Source of the DNA: Chryseomicrobium sp. FSL W7-1435
GTDB lineage: Bacteria; Bacillota; Bacilli; Bacillales_A; Planococcaceae
Direction: 5' to 3'
NCBI RefSeq assembly: GCF_038595005.1
Contig: NZ_CP151997.1
Span: 496,001 to 560,000, forward strand
Length of the DNA stretch: 64,000 nucleotides
The notes beneath the pieces were generated by a model. That model worked only from the letters and a program-made list of their open reading frames with translations. It did not search any database and had not been told where the DNA came from. Positions 40,634 to 50,933 of this stretch are shown piece by piece. Within the stretch, counting starts at the first letter, position 1. Each line of letters begins with the position of its first letter. The position numbers and the translations under genes are program-made.

Positions 40634-42151
40634 TTACTCCGCAGGCTTTTGTTCTTCCTCTAAGGATAAAGTCAATTGTTCACCTTCTGACCGTCGAGTC
40701 TGGGGGCGAGAAGAACGGCTACTTCCAAACAAAGCAAGGAGCTCTTCAGCACGGGCCTTGGTATCCGGATGATTTTTAATAGAATAGAAAAGTTCTCGAG
40801 ACGAGCGATTTGCTTCGTGGACGTTTACCACGGGTTCTGGGTAATTTAGCTGAGAGAAATGAGGCGATAACCAGGGTTCATGAATAAACGTATTGGACAA
40901 ACTACGTAATTCAGGGACGTATCTTCGAATGAATTTGCCGTCAGGATCTTGTTCTTGCCCCATCTTGACAGGGTTATAAATGCGAATGGTATGGAAACCC
41001 GAGGAACCAGCCTGCATTTGGATTTGATTAAAATGAATACCTGGATCGTAATCAATAAATAACTGGGCGAGCCCATGTGCTGGTCGTCGCCAGTCAAAAC
41101 GCAACGTATTGCAGACGAAAGATAACACCATGGCACGCGACCGGAAATGAATCCAACCAGTCTCGTGAAGGGCACGCATAGCGGCATCCACCATCGGAAT
41201 TCCCGTTTGCCCATAATACCATTTTCTAAAGAGTTCTTCGTCTTGAGCAGTACGCGCAGAATCAAAAGCAGGGTTCAATGTAGTCGCTGCAAGTTCAGGC
41301 ATAAACTCAAAACGTTGAATGAAATGACCTTGCCAACGCAGGCGGGCTTCAAACATATCTAAAGCTCTTTTTTCATAAATGTTGGTAACAAGTTCATGCT
41401 TTGCGCGACTAGCTTGAACGACTTGACGCATCGACAAATTTCCCCAAGCTAGGTAAGGGGACAGACGACTACTCGAAGTCTGCGCTTGCCAAGGTTTAGA
41501 GATATGCACGTGATACTTCGGGAAACGTGTCGCCAAGAAACTTTCTAAAACCTGTAGTCCTTCCCTAGTTCCGCCTTTCTGGCCATTAACTAACGCCTTT
41601 CCTTTCACTTGAAAATCATGCAAACAGTCAACCTGAGTGGAAAAGGAAGAAGGTACCTGATTAGGTGGAAGGATCGTATCAGGTGCTTCAATGACCTCTT
41701 GCGCCATATAGCTCTCCCATTGATCCTCCAGTCCAACGAGAGTCTTTTTGGCTCGAACAATACCATTCTGTGAAAATTCCTTGAACACTAGACCATGGCC
41801 ATTCATCCACTTATGAACGAGAAGGTCTCGACGGAATGTCGCGGGTGTCCCATGTTCCATATGAGTCAATAGACGAAACTCTTCGTATTCTTGATAGAGA
41901 TGTTCAAGGGCTTGTTGCATCTCTCCAATAAAATAGCCGATTTTTCCACCTCGAGAGTGGATGGAGTCCTCTAGCTCCTGCAGGCTTTCTACAACAAAAT
42001 GAAAATGGCGAAGAGACAAATCTGGTTCTTTCCAGATAGAGGGTTCTGCAACATACAGCACCAATGTGGGGCCAGCCGACAAAGCATGCTGTAAAGGTGC
42101 ATGGTCTTCAATTCTTAAATCACGCTTCAACCAAACGATTTGCTGCATCAT
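40634..42151 (-). CDS. Cryptochrome/photolyase-family protein
   Basis: 505 residues from ATG 42151 (AAAGAGGGGC upstream). N-terminal alpha/beta antenna-binding domain starting QQIVWLKRDLRIEDHAPLQHAL; C-terminal FAD domain with SRLSPYLAWGNLSMRQV, RWQGHFIQRFE, WYYGQTGIPMVDAAMRALHETGWIHFRSRAMVLSFVCNTLRFDWR, and IHFNQIQMQAGSSGFHTIRIYNPVKMGQEQDPDGKFIRRYVPEL. The QMQAG in place of the usual WQWxxG after the active-site helix marks a photolyase subgroup different from classical PhrB. Light-driven pyrimidine-dimer repair or blue-light sensing. The acidic/Ser-rich tail SSRSSRPQTRRSEGEQLTLSLEEEQ is likely disordered. Divergent from the DASH-type gene. Confidence 0.88.
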   Translation of the reverse strand: MMQQIVWLKRDLRIEDHAPLQHALSAGPTLVLYVAEPSIWKEPDLSLRHFHFVVESLQELEDSIHSRGGKIGYFIGEMQQALEHLYQEYEEFRLLTHMEHGTPATFRRDLLVHKWMNGHGLVFKEFSQNGIVRAKKTLVGLEDQWESYMAQEVIEAPDTILPPNQVPSSFSTQVDCLHDFQVKGKALVNGQKGGTREGLQVLESFLATRFPKYHVHISKPWQAQTSSSRLSPYLAWGNLSMRQVVQASRAKHELVTNIYEKRALDMFEARLRWQGHFIQRFEFMPELAATTLNPAFDSARTAQDEELFRKWYYGQTGIPMVDAAMRALHETGWIHFRSRAMVLSFVCNTLRFDWRRPAHGLAQLFIDYDPGIHFNQIQMQAGSSGFHTIRIYNPVKMGQEQDPDGKFIRRYVPELRSLSNTFIHEPWLSPHFSQLNYPEPVVNVHEANRSSRELFYSIKNHPDTKARAEELLALFGSSRSSRPQTRRSEGEQLTLSLEEEQKPAE

Positions 42152-42201
42152 GCCCCTCTTTTCTTTAGGTGGATTAGAAAATGACAACTCGGTTAATCTA
42201 T

Positions 42202-42230
42202 TGTATAATTACTGTATAAAGTTTGTAAAA
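42202..42230. promoter_or_regulatory. Three 11-bp direct repeats in the divergent photolyase promoter
   Basis: TGTATAA at 42202, TGTATAA at 42213 and TGTAAAA at 42224, each starting exactly 11 bases after the previous one. On the minus strand the array overlaps a plausible TTTACA/TATACA promoter for the 42151 gene. Direct repeats at 11-bp spacing are the operator form of B12-dependent MerR photoreceptors (CarH/LitR), which regulate photolyase genes in other bacteria. Confidence 0.6.
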
Positions 42231-42255
42231 CGTTAACAGAAAGCGGGGGATTGAC

Positions 42256-43551
42256 ATGTCAACAACTGTTGTATGGTTTCGGACGGATCTACGCACAATA
42301 GATCATGAGCCGCTGCTAAAAGCAGTGTCTTCAAGACAGCCAGTTCGTGCAGTTTACTGTCATGAACAACGCTTTCAGTTAAAAAATGAATTTGGTTTTC
42401 TAAAACAACGAAAGTTCCGGGAGTCTTTTATCCGAGAAAGCTTGGATGACCTAAAAAGTCAATTACAAGAAGCGGGCATACCACTTGATGAGTTGTTTGG
42501 AGACGCAGCAGATGAAATGGCTAAATACGCCAAACTGCATCACGTCACAAAATTGTATTATCACGATATAGAAGGGACAGAGGAACGTGCGGTTGAGAAA
42601 AGTGTACGGCACAACCTCCCGACTATTGAAATAGAGTCCTTTATTGGAGATCATTTGATTCACCCGGATGATTTATCTTTTCCACTAAATGAGCTTCCAA
42701 AAACCTTTACACCTTTTCGGAAAGAAGTCGAGAAGCAGCTTTTGGTGCATCCGGCTTACCCAGCAATTGCACATTTCACTAAACCTGATACACATAGCAA
42801 GAATAACTGGTCACACGAGCCTCCAAGTGGTTTCCGTGGAGGAACAAGGGTGGGTTTAGCTAGACTTCATGATTTTACATTTGGAACGCGGGCGATTGAT
42901 AGCTACAAAGAGACACGAAATGGGTTGATCGCGTGGAACGACTCCACCAAACTATCGCCTTATCTTTCTCTAGGATGCCTATCGCCTCGAATGATTTACT
43001 GGCATGTAAAACGCTATGAAAAAGAATATTCGGCCAATCAAAGTACCTATTGGGTGGTTTTCGAACTACTATGGCGGGATTATTTCAAACTTGTACAACG
43101 CCAGCATAAGAAAAAAATATTTGGTAGCACTGGTTTGAACGGCCGAAGAATTTCCACTCGACGCGATCCAGTCGACTTTGCAAAATGGGCAGAGGGCCGG
43201 ACGGGTGCGCCACTTGTTGACGCCGCCATGCGAGAACTGAAAACGACGGGGTTTATGTCGAACCGTTGCCGGCAAAATGCGGCCAGCTACTTAGTGCATG
43301 ATTTGAATTTAGACTGGCGCTTAGGTGCAGCCTGGTTTGAATCGTGGCTCATTGATTATGATACAGCAAGTAATTATGGAAACTGGATGTACGTTGCAGG
43401 TGTCGGAAATGATCCACGTGCCGGACGTAAGTTCAATGTAACAAAACAAGGTCTTGATTATGATAGGCAAGGAGACTATGCCCGACTTTGGATTCCGGAA
43501 CTTGCTGATAAAGCTGGAGACGAAATTTATAGTGGGCTGGTATATTACTAA
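42256..43551 (+). CDS. DASH-type cryptochrome/photolyase
   Basis: 431 residues. Antenna domain opens STTVVWFRTDLRTIDHEPLL; FAD domain contains GGTRVGLARLHDF, STKLSPYLSLGCLSPRMIYWHVKRYE, WVVFELLWRDYFKLV, and the DASH-defining run GFMSNRCRQNAASYLVHDLNLDWRLGAAWFESWLIDYDTASNYGNWMYVAGVGNDPR. CRY-DASH enzymes repair cyclobutane dimers in single-stranded or looped DNA. ATG 42256 follows AAAGCGGGGGATTGAC. Divergent from a second family member; both would respond to light if the 11-bp repeats are functional. Confidence 0.94.
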   Translation: MSTTVVWFRTDLRTIDHEPLLKAVSSRQPVRAVYCHEQRFQLKNEFGFLKQRKFRESFIRESLDDLKSQLQEAGIPLDELFGDAADEMAKYAKLHHVTKLYYHDIEGTEERAVEKSVRHNLPTIEIESFIGDHLIHPDDLSFPLNELPKTFTPFRKEVEKQLLVHPAYPAIAHFTKPDTHSKNNWSHEPPSGFRGGTRVGLARLHDFTFGTRAIDSYKETRNGLIAWNDSTKLSPYLSLGCLSPRMIYWHVKRYEKEYSANQSTYWVVFELLWRDYFKLVQRQHKKKIFGSTGLNGRRISTRRDPVDFAKWAEGRTGAPLVDAAMRELKTTGFMSNRCRQNAASYLVHDLNLDWRLGAAWFESWLIDYDTASNYGNWMYVAGVGNDPRAGRKFNVTKQGLDYDRQGDYARLWIPELADKAGDEIYSGLVYY

Positions 43552-43640
43552 ATAAAGCTCACGTGAGTTCGCACATTGTGAGTTGTTTCACTTCAGAAAT
43601 GAAAATAGTGCGTATGATTGAGTTTTTAAGGATATAACTA

Positions 43641-43684
43641 AAAAACAGGGGTTGTCTCAATGGTTTCTGAGATAACCCCTGTTC
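43641..43684 (+). terminator. Long-stem terminator-like hairpin
   Basis: AACAGGGGTT-G-TCTCA / TGAGA-T-AACCCCTGTT, a 15-pair stem with one internal mismatch, 90 bases after the DASH gene. The T-run on the plus side is poor (GTTCTC) and there is an A-run before it, so it may end transcription from the minus side or act as a processing hairpin. Confidence 0.6.
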
Positions 43685-43784
43685 TCAACTTCGGCCGTTT
43701 CACTTTTCATTTGGGAAAACATATGATATAAATATTCATAGTATTCAACTAGGAATAATTATAATTAGGATGGGGATCACCAAC

Positions 43785-44435
43785 GTGGGAAAAGAATTTT
43801 TACACATTTTTGATGAGTGGGCAGATCAGTATGATGCGAGTGTCAGTGGACAAGATCCACAATATGCCGATGTGTTTTTCCGATATGAAGAAATTTTAGA
43901 AGCTGTTGCACAGCGTGTGCACGGCACTGTAATTGAATTTGGACCTGGAACAGGTAATTTAACAAAGAGGGTTTTAGAGCACGGTGTCGAAGTAGTACCA
44001 GTAGAACCTCATGATAAGATGCGCGCGCTATTTCAAAACCGTTTTCCACAACTTCAGGCACAAGAAGGAGATCTTTTAGAATTTACGACTCCGGAAGGCC
44101 AGGTGGACGGCTTCATCAGCAGTTATGTATTTCATCATTTAACGGATGCTGAAAAAGGTGTGGCATTGAAGCACTATGCAGAACTGCTGCCAGTCGGTGG
44201 AAAAGTTGTCTTTGCAGATACGGCGTTTGAATCAGAAGATGCGAAACAAGCCCAAATCTCCAAAGAGAAAGACCGTGGATTTGTTGCCGTCGCTGAAGAT
44301 TTGGAACGGGAATATTACACCACTATCCCTGTGCTCACAGCTTTACTTGAACAAGCGGGCTTCACGGTGATCTTCACTCAAATGAATGATTACGTTTGGC
44401 TCATGGACGCTACTAAAGGAGGAACTCACAAATGA
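43785..44435 (+). CDS. yrrT: YrrT-like SAM-dependent methyltransferase
   Basis: 216 residues when started at GTG 43785, giving [27 protein letters not shown], the form known for YrrT; an ATG at 43770 would add five residues. Class I motif [36 protein letters not shown] binds SAM. First gene of an operon with luxS, mccA and mccB, as yrrT is in the B. subtilis methionine-to-cysteine operon. Upstream (43736-43770) is an AT-rich stretch with GGAATAATTATAATTAGG, which might be a CymR site, but I cannot confirm it. Confidence 0.88.
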   Translation: MGKEFLHIFDEWADQYDASVSGQDPQYADVFFRYEEILEAVAQRVHGTVIEFGPGTGNLTKRVLEHGVEVVPVEPHDKMRALFQNRFPQLQAQEGDLLEFTTPEGQVDGFISSYVFHHLTDAEKGVALKHYAELLPVGGKVVFADTAFESEDAKQAQISKEKDRGFVAVAEDLEREYYTTIPVLTALLEQAGFTVIFTQMNDYVWLMDATKGGTHK

Positions 44436-44904
44436 AACAAATGAATGTAGAAAGTTTTAACTTAGATCACACGATAGTCGATGCACCATACGTACGCCTT
44501 GCTGGGACAAAATCAGGTCAAGCAGGTGACACGGTATTAAAGTACGATATTCGTTTCAAACAACCGAATGAAGAATTCATGGAAATGAAAGGTCTTCACT
44601 CTCTAGAACACTTGATGGCTGAAAACATTCGCAACCATACAGATAAAGTAGTCGACTTGAGTCCAATGGGATGTCAGACAGGCTTCTATCTATCTTGTAT
44701 TAACCATGACAACTACGATGAAGTATTGACCATTCTTGAGAACACACTGGAAGATGTGTTGAAAGCAACAGAAGTACCGGCATGCAACGTAGTGCAGTGT
44801 GGTTGGGCAGCCAACCATTCATTAGAGGGTGCACAAGAGATTGCACGCGACATGCTAGCAAAGAAAGATGCATGGCACATCGTCTTTAAGGATGGCGAAG
44901 AAGC

Positions 44905-44908
<4 letters not shown>
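44432..44908 (+). CDS. luxS: S-ribosylhomocysteine lyase
   Basis: 158 residues. Cleaves S-ribosylhomocysteine to homocysteine and the autoinducer-2 precursor DPD. Metal site HxxEH is HSLEH (His56, Glu59, His60); [13 protein letters not shown] and the C-terminal catalytic [22 protein letters not shown] are present. Start ATG overlaps the methyltransferase stop by four bases behind AAAGGAGGAAC. Its product homocysteine is the substrate of the next enzyme, MccA, so position and chemistry agree. A Pfs/MtnN nucleosidase, needed to supply its substrate, is not encoded here. Confidence 0.97.
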
Positions 44909-46972
<2,064 letters not shown>

Positions 46973-46982
46973 AAGACAAATT

Positions 46983-47007
46983 GGGCCGCTTTAGCGGCTC
47001 TTTTTTT
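46983..47007 (+). terminator. Terminator after mccB
   Basis: Stem GGGCCGCT / AGCGGCTC with a two-base loop region TT and a run of seven T. Confidence 0.9.
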
Positions 47008-47017
47008 GTGGAGTTGA

Positions 47018-47222
47018 GGTTTCGCGGGCATTGAAACGAGTTACGAGGGCACTGAACTGGATTGCGCGGGCATTGACCGACTTCCGCGGGCATTGAAACG
47101 AGTTACGAGGGCACTGAACTGGGTTTCGCGGGCATTGAGCGACTTCCGCGGGCATTGACCGACTTCCGCGGGCACTGAAACGAGTTACGAGGGCACTGAA
47201 TTGGATTGCGCGGGCATTGACC
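47018..47222. repeat. GGGCATTGA tandem array with higher-order A-B-C structure
   Basis: Ten units start with GGGCATTGA or GGGCACTGA at 47026, 47047, 47068, 47088, 47109, 47130, 47150, 47170, 47191 and 47212, a period of 21, 21 and 20 bases. Three unit types recur: A ends ACGAGTTACGA, B ends CTGGATTGCGC or close, C ends CGACTTCCGC. The order is A-B-C, A-B-C-C, A-B-C, i.e. a 62-base super-repeat duplicated recently. It lies between the mccB terminator and the PhnA-like gene. Confidence 0.9.
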
Positions 47223-47282
47223 CCCCACCCTCTAGTCGATATGCTACACTTAGGAAAACGAAACAAAAGGAGACTAAACACC

Positions 47283-47627
47283 ATGACGACTGAACTTCCG
47301 GCCTGCCCGCAGTGTCAATCCCCCTATATATACGAAGACGGGAACGTACTCGTCTGCCCAGAATGTGCGCACGAGTGGTCACCTGCTCAAAATAACAATA
47401 AAGAGGAACTATTAATTGTCGCAAAAGATGCCAACGGAAACGAGCTAGCAGATGGTGATGCCGTTACAGTCATCAAAGACCTAAAAGTCAAAGGGAGTTC
47501 GTCTACCTTAAAACAAGGTACAAAAGTGAAGTCCATTCGATTGGTAGAAGGCGATCACAACATCGACTGCAAAATTGACGGCTTTGGCGCGATGAAATTA
47601 AAATCCGAATTTGTGAAGAAACTATAG
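47283..47627 (+). CDS. PhnA/YjdM-like zinc-ribbon protein
   Basis: 114 residues from ATG 47283 (AAGGAGACTAAACACC). N-terminal zinc ribbon [25 protein letters not shown] (two CxxC pairs), then the PhnA domain [65 protein letters not shown]. Despite the name, this protein is not phosphonoacetate hydrolase; its role is unknown. Frames starting further upstream lie in the repeat array and are rejected. Oxidoreductase gene follows 18 bases later. Confidence 0.93.
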   Translation: MTTELPACPQCQSPYIYEDGNVLVCPECAHEWSPAQNNNKEELLIVAKDANGNELADGDAVTVIKDLKVKGSSSTLKQGTKVKSIRLVEGDHNIDCKIDGFGAMKLKSEFVKKL

Positions 47628-47645
47628 ACTAGGAGCAAACCAACT

Positions 47646-48605
47646 ATGACAACTCAACTGAAAATTGCTGTAATCGGCACAGGGATGATGGCAGAACGCA
47701 TGATGACTAGCTTTGCAGAACACCCTCGTTTACAAATAAACGGTATATGTGATGTGAATGAAGAACGCGTCCAATCCTTAGCTGAAAAATTCCAGACAAC
47801 TGCCTACACTTCGCATCAAGCCCTGCTAGACAGTGAAGAGCTTGATATCGTCTATGTCGCCGTCCCACCAAAATGGCACCATGAAGTGGCAACTGCTGTG
47901 CTTCAAAAAGGATTGCATATCTTGTGTGAAAAACCGCTTGCCAATTCTGTCGAAGAAGCAGCGGAACTATTAGAATTAGCGCAAGAAAAAGGCGTCGTGA
48001 ACGCAATGAACTTCCCACTTAATTACGAAGAAGGTACTCGCCAGTTTGAAAAGCTTATGCAGGAAGATTACGTTGGGAAACTGCGTCGTGTCGAACTTCG
48101 CATGGAGTTCCCGAAGTGGCCACGTCCTCGCCAGCAAAACAGTTGGATTAGCACACGTGAGCAGGGCGGATTCGTCTTTGAAGTGGCGGGGCATCTCGTT
48201 CAACAGATTCTTCGTACGTTTGGACCCATCACAGAGGTTACTTCAGACTTAGAACTTCCTGAAGATCCTACACTGTCTGAGACAGGAATCGTCGCAACAA
48301 TGCAACTTGCTTCTGGTGCGAAGGTTTATTTCAATGGAATCGCTGGAACAGCCGGTATGCATAGCCAAGACATTGAACTTACTGCTTATGGAACCGAAGG
48401 GACAGTGAAGCTCTCTAATTATGCGAACCTGACGCAAGGTAAAATTGGAGAGGAAATGACTCCAGTCCCACTTGAAGACAAAGTGCGCACAGACGAGCTA
48501 ATCGATGCATTTGTAGCAGCAGTCGATGGACACTCAGCTGAGCTATACGACTTCCAAGTTGGGTATGATGTACAGGTGGTTTTGGAGAAATTGCGAAAAG
48601 TTTAA
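47646..48605 (+). CDS. Gfo/Idh/MocA-family NAD(P)-dependent oxidoreductase
   Basis: 319 residues. Rossmann domain: KIAVIGTGMMAERMMTSFAEHP (GxGxxx) and LDIVYVAVPPKWHHEVATAVLQKGLHILCEKPLANSVEEAAEL with the EKP motif characteristic of the family. The C-terminal alpha/beta domain includes SWISTREQGGFVFEVAGHLVQQI, carrying the usual GG-x-x-x-E-x-x-x-H-like segment. Substrate, probably a sugar, inositol or similar polyol, is not evident. Probably co-transcribed with the PhnA-like gene. Confidence 0.93.
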   Translation: MTTQLKIAVIGTGMMAERMMTSFAEHPRLQINGICDVNEERVQSLAEKFQTTAYTSHQALLDSEELDIVYVAVPPKWHHEVATAVLQKGLHILCEKPLANSVEEAAELLELAQEKGVVNAMNFPLNYEEGTRQFEKLMQEDYVGKLRRVELRMEFPKWPRPRQQNSWISTREQGGFVFEVAGHLVQQILRTFGPITEVTSDLELPEDPTLSETGIVATMQLASGAKVYFNGIAGTAGMHSQDIELTAYGTEGTVKLSNYANLTQGKIGEEMTPVPLEDKVRTDELIDAFVAAVDGHSAELYDFQVGYDVQVVLEKLRKV

Positions 48606-48613
48606 GACTAAAC

Positions 48614-48649
48614 AAAACCCGTTCACTGGTAGTCAGTGAGCGGGTTTTT
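48614..48649 (+). terminator. Terminator after the oxidoreductase gene
   Basis: Stem AAAACCCGTTCACTG / CAGTGAGCGGGTTTT (one mismatch) and T-run. Confidence 0.92.
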
Positions 48650-48773
48650 CTAATGAATGGTGACTAATTTTGTCACATCTTCTTCCTATATATATAAAAC
48701 TAAAATTCAGGACTTGAAAAAATTAAAAAATAGGAGCACTATAAGATGGAATCAAAAAGAATTCAAATAAGCA

Positions 48774-48803
48774 TTGACTAATATAAGTTTATGATTATAT
48801 AAT
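48774..48803 (+). promoter_or_regulatory. ars promoter with ArsR operator
   Basis: TTGACT (48774) and TATAAT (48798) are 18 bases apart. The inverted repeat ATATAAGTTTATGATTATAT (48781-48800, six-base perfect arms) lies in the spacer and overlaps the -10, the usual place for ArsR. Confidence 0.78.
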
Positions 48804-48826
48804 TTTATCAGATGGAGGTTTTACCT

Positions 48827-49177
48827 ATGCAAACTATTCACCATCAATTATCGATCGACCATATGTCCCAGCTCTTAAAACTAATCAGTGATCCAACTCG
48901 ACTCACGATGCTTAAAGTGATGCAGACAGCACAGTGCTGTGTCTGTGAGTTCGTGGAAATGTTTGATATCAGCCAACCAGCTATCAGCCAACACTTGAAA
49001 AAGTTAAAGGACGGAGGACTCGTTCACGAGAAGCGCAACGGACACTGGATTTTTTATTCGCTTAATCCTGACTATCCACATGCAGAGATGTTAGAAACAG
49101 TACTGGATGCTGTTTCAACTCAAGCAGGTCGCCTCGATGAACTAACTAAAAAAGGATTACGCGTTAGTTGTAATTAG
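48827..49177 (+). CDS. arsR: ArsR-family arsenic-responsive repressor
   Basis: 116 residues from ATG 48827 (GATGGAGGTTTTACC). Winged helix [17 protein letters not shown]...[41 protein letters not shown]. Metalloid-sensing cysteines are Cys37, Cys38 and Cys40 in QCCVCEF, at the alpha-3 site used by ArsR to bind As(III) or Sb(III). First gene of arsR-arsB-arsC and presumed to bind the inverted repeat in its own promoter. Confidence 0.93.
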   Translation: MQTIHHQLSIDHMSQLLKLISDPTRLTMLKVMQTAQCCVCEFVEMFDISQPAISQHLKKLKDGGLVHEKRNGHWIFYSLNPDYPHAEMLETVLDAVSTQAGRLDELTKKGLRVSCN

Positions 49178-49191
49178 AGAGGAGCCAGTCC

Positions 49192-50490
49192 GTGTTTTTA
49201 GCCATTGCAGCAGCGCTCATCTTTTTGGTGACGCTGCTTTTTGTTATTTGGCAGCCTAGAGGGTTGTCAATCGGATGGTCAGCAACTGCTGGTGCCATCC
49301 TTGCTTTACTAGTTGGCGTTGTCGACTTTGGCGACGTGCAAGATGTAACTGCCATTGTGTGGAATGCCACTCTTACATTTGTAGCCCTCATCTTAATTTC
49401 CCTTATTTTAGATGAAATCGGATTTTTTGAATGGGCGGCATTACATATGGCCCGCATCGCAGGAGGAAATGGTCTGCGGATGTTCATTTATGTCATTCTG
49501 CTAGGTGCTGTAGTGGCGGCCTTATTTGCGAATGACGGAGCGGCACTTATCCTGACACCAATCGTTCTGGCAATGGTCCGCAACTTAAAATTCGAAGAGA
49601 AGATGATTTTCCCATTCATTATGGCGAGTGGGTTCATTGCAGACACAACGTCTCTGCCGCTTGTCATCAGTAACTTAGTGAACATTGTATCGGCAGACTT
49701 TTTTGGAATCGGATTTCTTGAATATGCAAGTCGAATGATCGTGCCGAACTTTTTCTCATTGGGTGCAAGTATTTTAGTTCTTTACTTATTCTTCCGAAAA
49801 GATTTACCGAAGAACTATAACGTTTCAGACCTTAAACAGCCAGTTGAAGCTATCAAAGACAACCGGATGTTCCGAATCTCATGGGTAGTGCTTGCCGTTC
49901 TATTAGTAGGCTACTTCGCTAGTGAGCCACTACACATTCCGGTATCATTTATTGCAGGAACTGTAGCTATCGTTTTCCTGATATTGGCTCGTCGTAGCCC
50001 GGCCGTACACACAAAAGCAGTTGTAAAAGGTGCACCGTGGGCTATCGTATTCTTCTCCATTGGGATGTACGTGGTTGTTTACGGCTTACGCAACGCGGGT
50101 CTAACATCTGTATTAACTGATGTGATTCAGTGGACAGCCGATCAAGGTCTTTTTGCAGCAACAATTGGGATGGGCTTTATTGCAGCCATCTTATCTTCTG
50201 TGATGAACAATATGCCAACGGTTATGATTGATGCTTTGGCGATTGCCGATACGAATACGACAGGTATTGTGCGCGAAGCGTTGATTTATGCCAATGTTAT
50301 CGGTTCTGACCTAGGTCCGAAGATCACACCAATCGGATCACTTGCAACATTATTATGGTTGCACGTATTGAGCTTAAAAGGTGTAAAAATCTCATGGGCA
50401 ACTTACTTCAAAGTCGGGATTATCCTGACGATTCCAACGCTATTTATCACATTGGTTGGACTTTATATTTGGTTATTGATTATCTACTAA
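49192..50490 (+). CDS. arsB: ArsB-type arsenite efflux protein
   Basis: 432 residues, about 11-12 helices. ArsB hallmarks: [60 protein letters not shown], and the second half [16 protein letters not shown] plus [29 protein letters not shown]. Expels arsenite or antimonite from the cell. Starts with GTG 49192 behind GAGAGGAGCC, 14 bases after arsR, and is followed seven bases later by arsC. Confidence 0.95.
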   Translation: MFLAIAAALIFLVTLLFVIWQPRGLSIGWSATAGAILALLVGVVDFGDVQDVTAIVWNATLTFVALILISLILDEIGFFEWAALHMARIAGGNGLRMFIYVILLGAVVAALFANDGAALILTPIVLAMVRNLKFEEKMIFPFIMASGFIADTTSLPLVISNLVNIVSADFFGIGFLEYASRMIVPNFFSLGASILVLYLFFRKDLPKNYNVSDLKQPVEAIKDNRMFRISWVVLAVLLVGYFASEPLHIPVSFIAGTVAIVFLILARRSPAVHTKAVVKGAPWAIVFFSIGMYVVVYGLRNAGLTSVLTDVIQWTADQGLFAATIGMGFIAAILSSVMNNMPTVMIDALAIADTNTTGIVREALIYANVIGSDLGPKITPIGSLATLLWLHVLSLKGVKISWATYFKVGIILTIPTLFITLVGLYIWLLIIY

Positions 50491-50505
50491 AAAGGAGTGC
50501 CTAGA

Positions 50506-50928
50506 ATGGAAAAGAAAATCATCTACTTTTTATGTACAGGGAACTCATGCCGCAGCCAAATGGCAGACGGATGGGCAAAGAAATACTTAGATAGCAATGA
50601 GTGGGAAGTGTACAGTGCAGGTATTGAAGCACACGGTGTCAATCCTAAGGCAATCAAAGCGATGGAAGAGGTGGGTGTTGATATTTCGACACATACTTCA
50701 GATATCATTGACTCAGATTTGTTGAACCGCGCAACAATTGCTGTTACACTATGCGGGGACGCAGCAGACAAGTGCCCGCTTACTCCACCTTCTGTTCGTC
50801 GTGAGCACTGGGGCTTTCCTGATCCAGCGAAAGCGACTGGAACAGACGAAGAAGTATGGGCGGTTTTCCAAGATGTGCGTGACGCAATAGGCAAGCGCAT
50901 TGAAGAGTTTGCGAAGACAGGAAACTAA
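50506..50928 (+). CDS. arsC: Thioredoxin-coupled arsenate reductase
   Basis: 140 residues from ATG 50506 (AAAGGAGTGCC). Low-molecular-weight phosphatase fold: P-loop CTGNSCRSQ with nucleophile Cys10 and Arg16, then the redox pair Cys83 and Cys90 in [11 protein letters not shown]. Same arrangement as the staphylococcal and Bacillus enzymes. Reduces arsenate to arsenite for export by ArsB. The IS element begins six bases after the stop codon, so it has landed at the very end of the ars operon without damaging arsC. Confidence 0.96.
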   Translation: MEKKIIYFLCTGNSCRSQMADGWAKKYLDSNEWEVYSAGIEAHGVNPKAIKAMEEVGVDISTHTSDIIDSDLLNRATIAVTLCGDAADKCPLTPPSVRREHWGFPDPAKATGTDEEVWAVFQDVRDAIGKRIEEFAKTGN

Positions 50929-50933
50929 ACATC

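Noticed and set aside
48746-48781. 11-codon frame MESKRIQISID behind AGGAGCAC upstream of arsR
   Set aside because: It ends before the arsR promoter and probably reflects chance; it has no regulatory features of a leader peptide.
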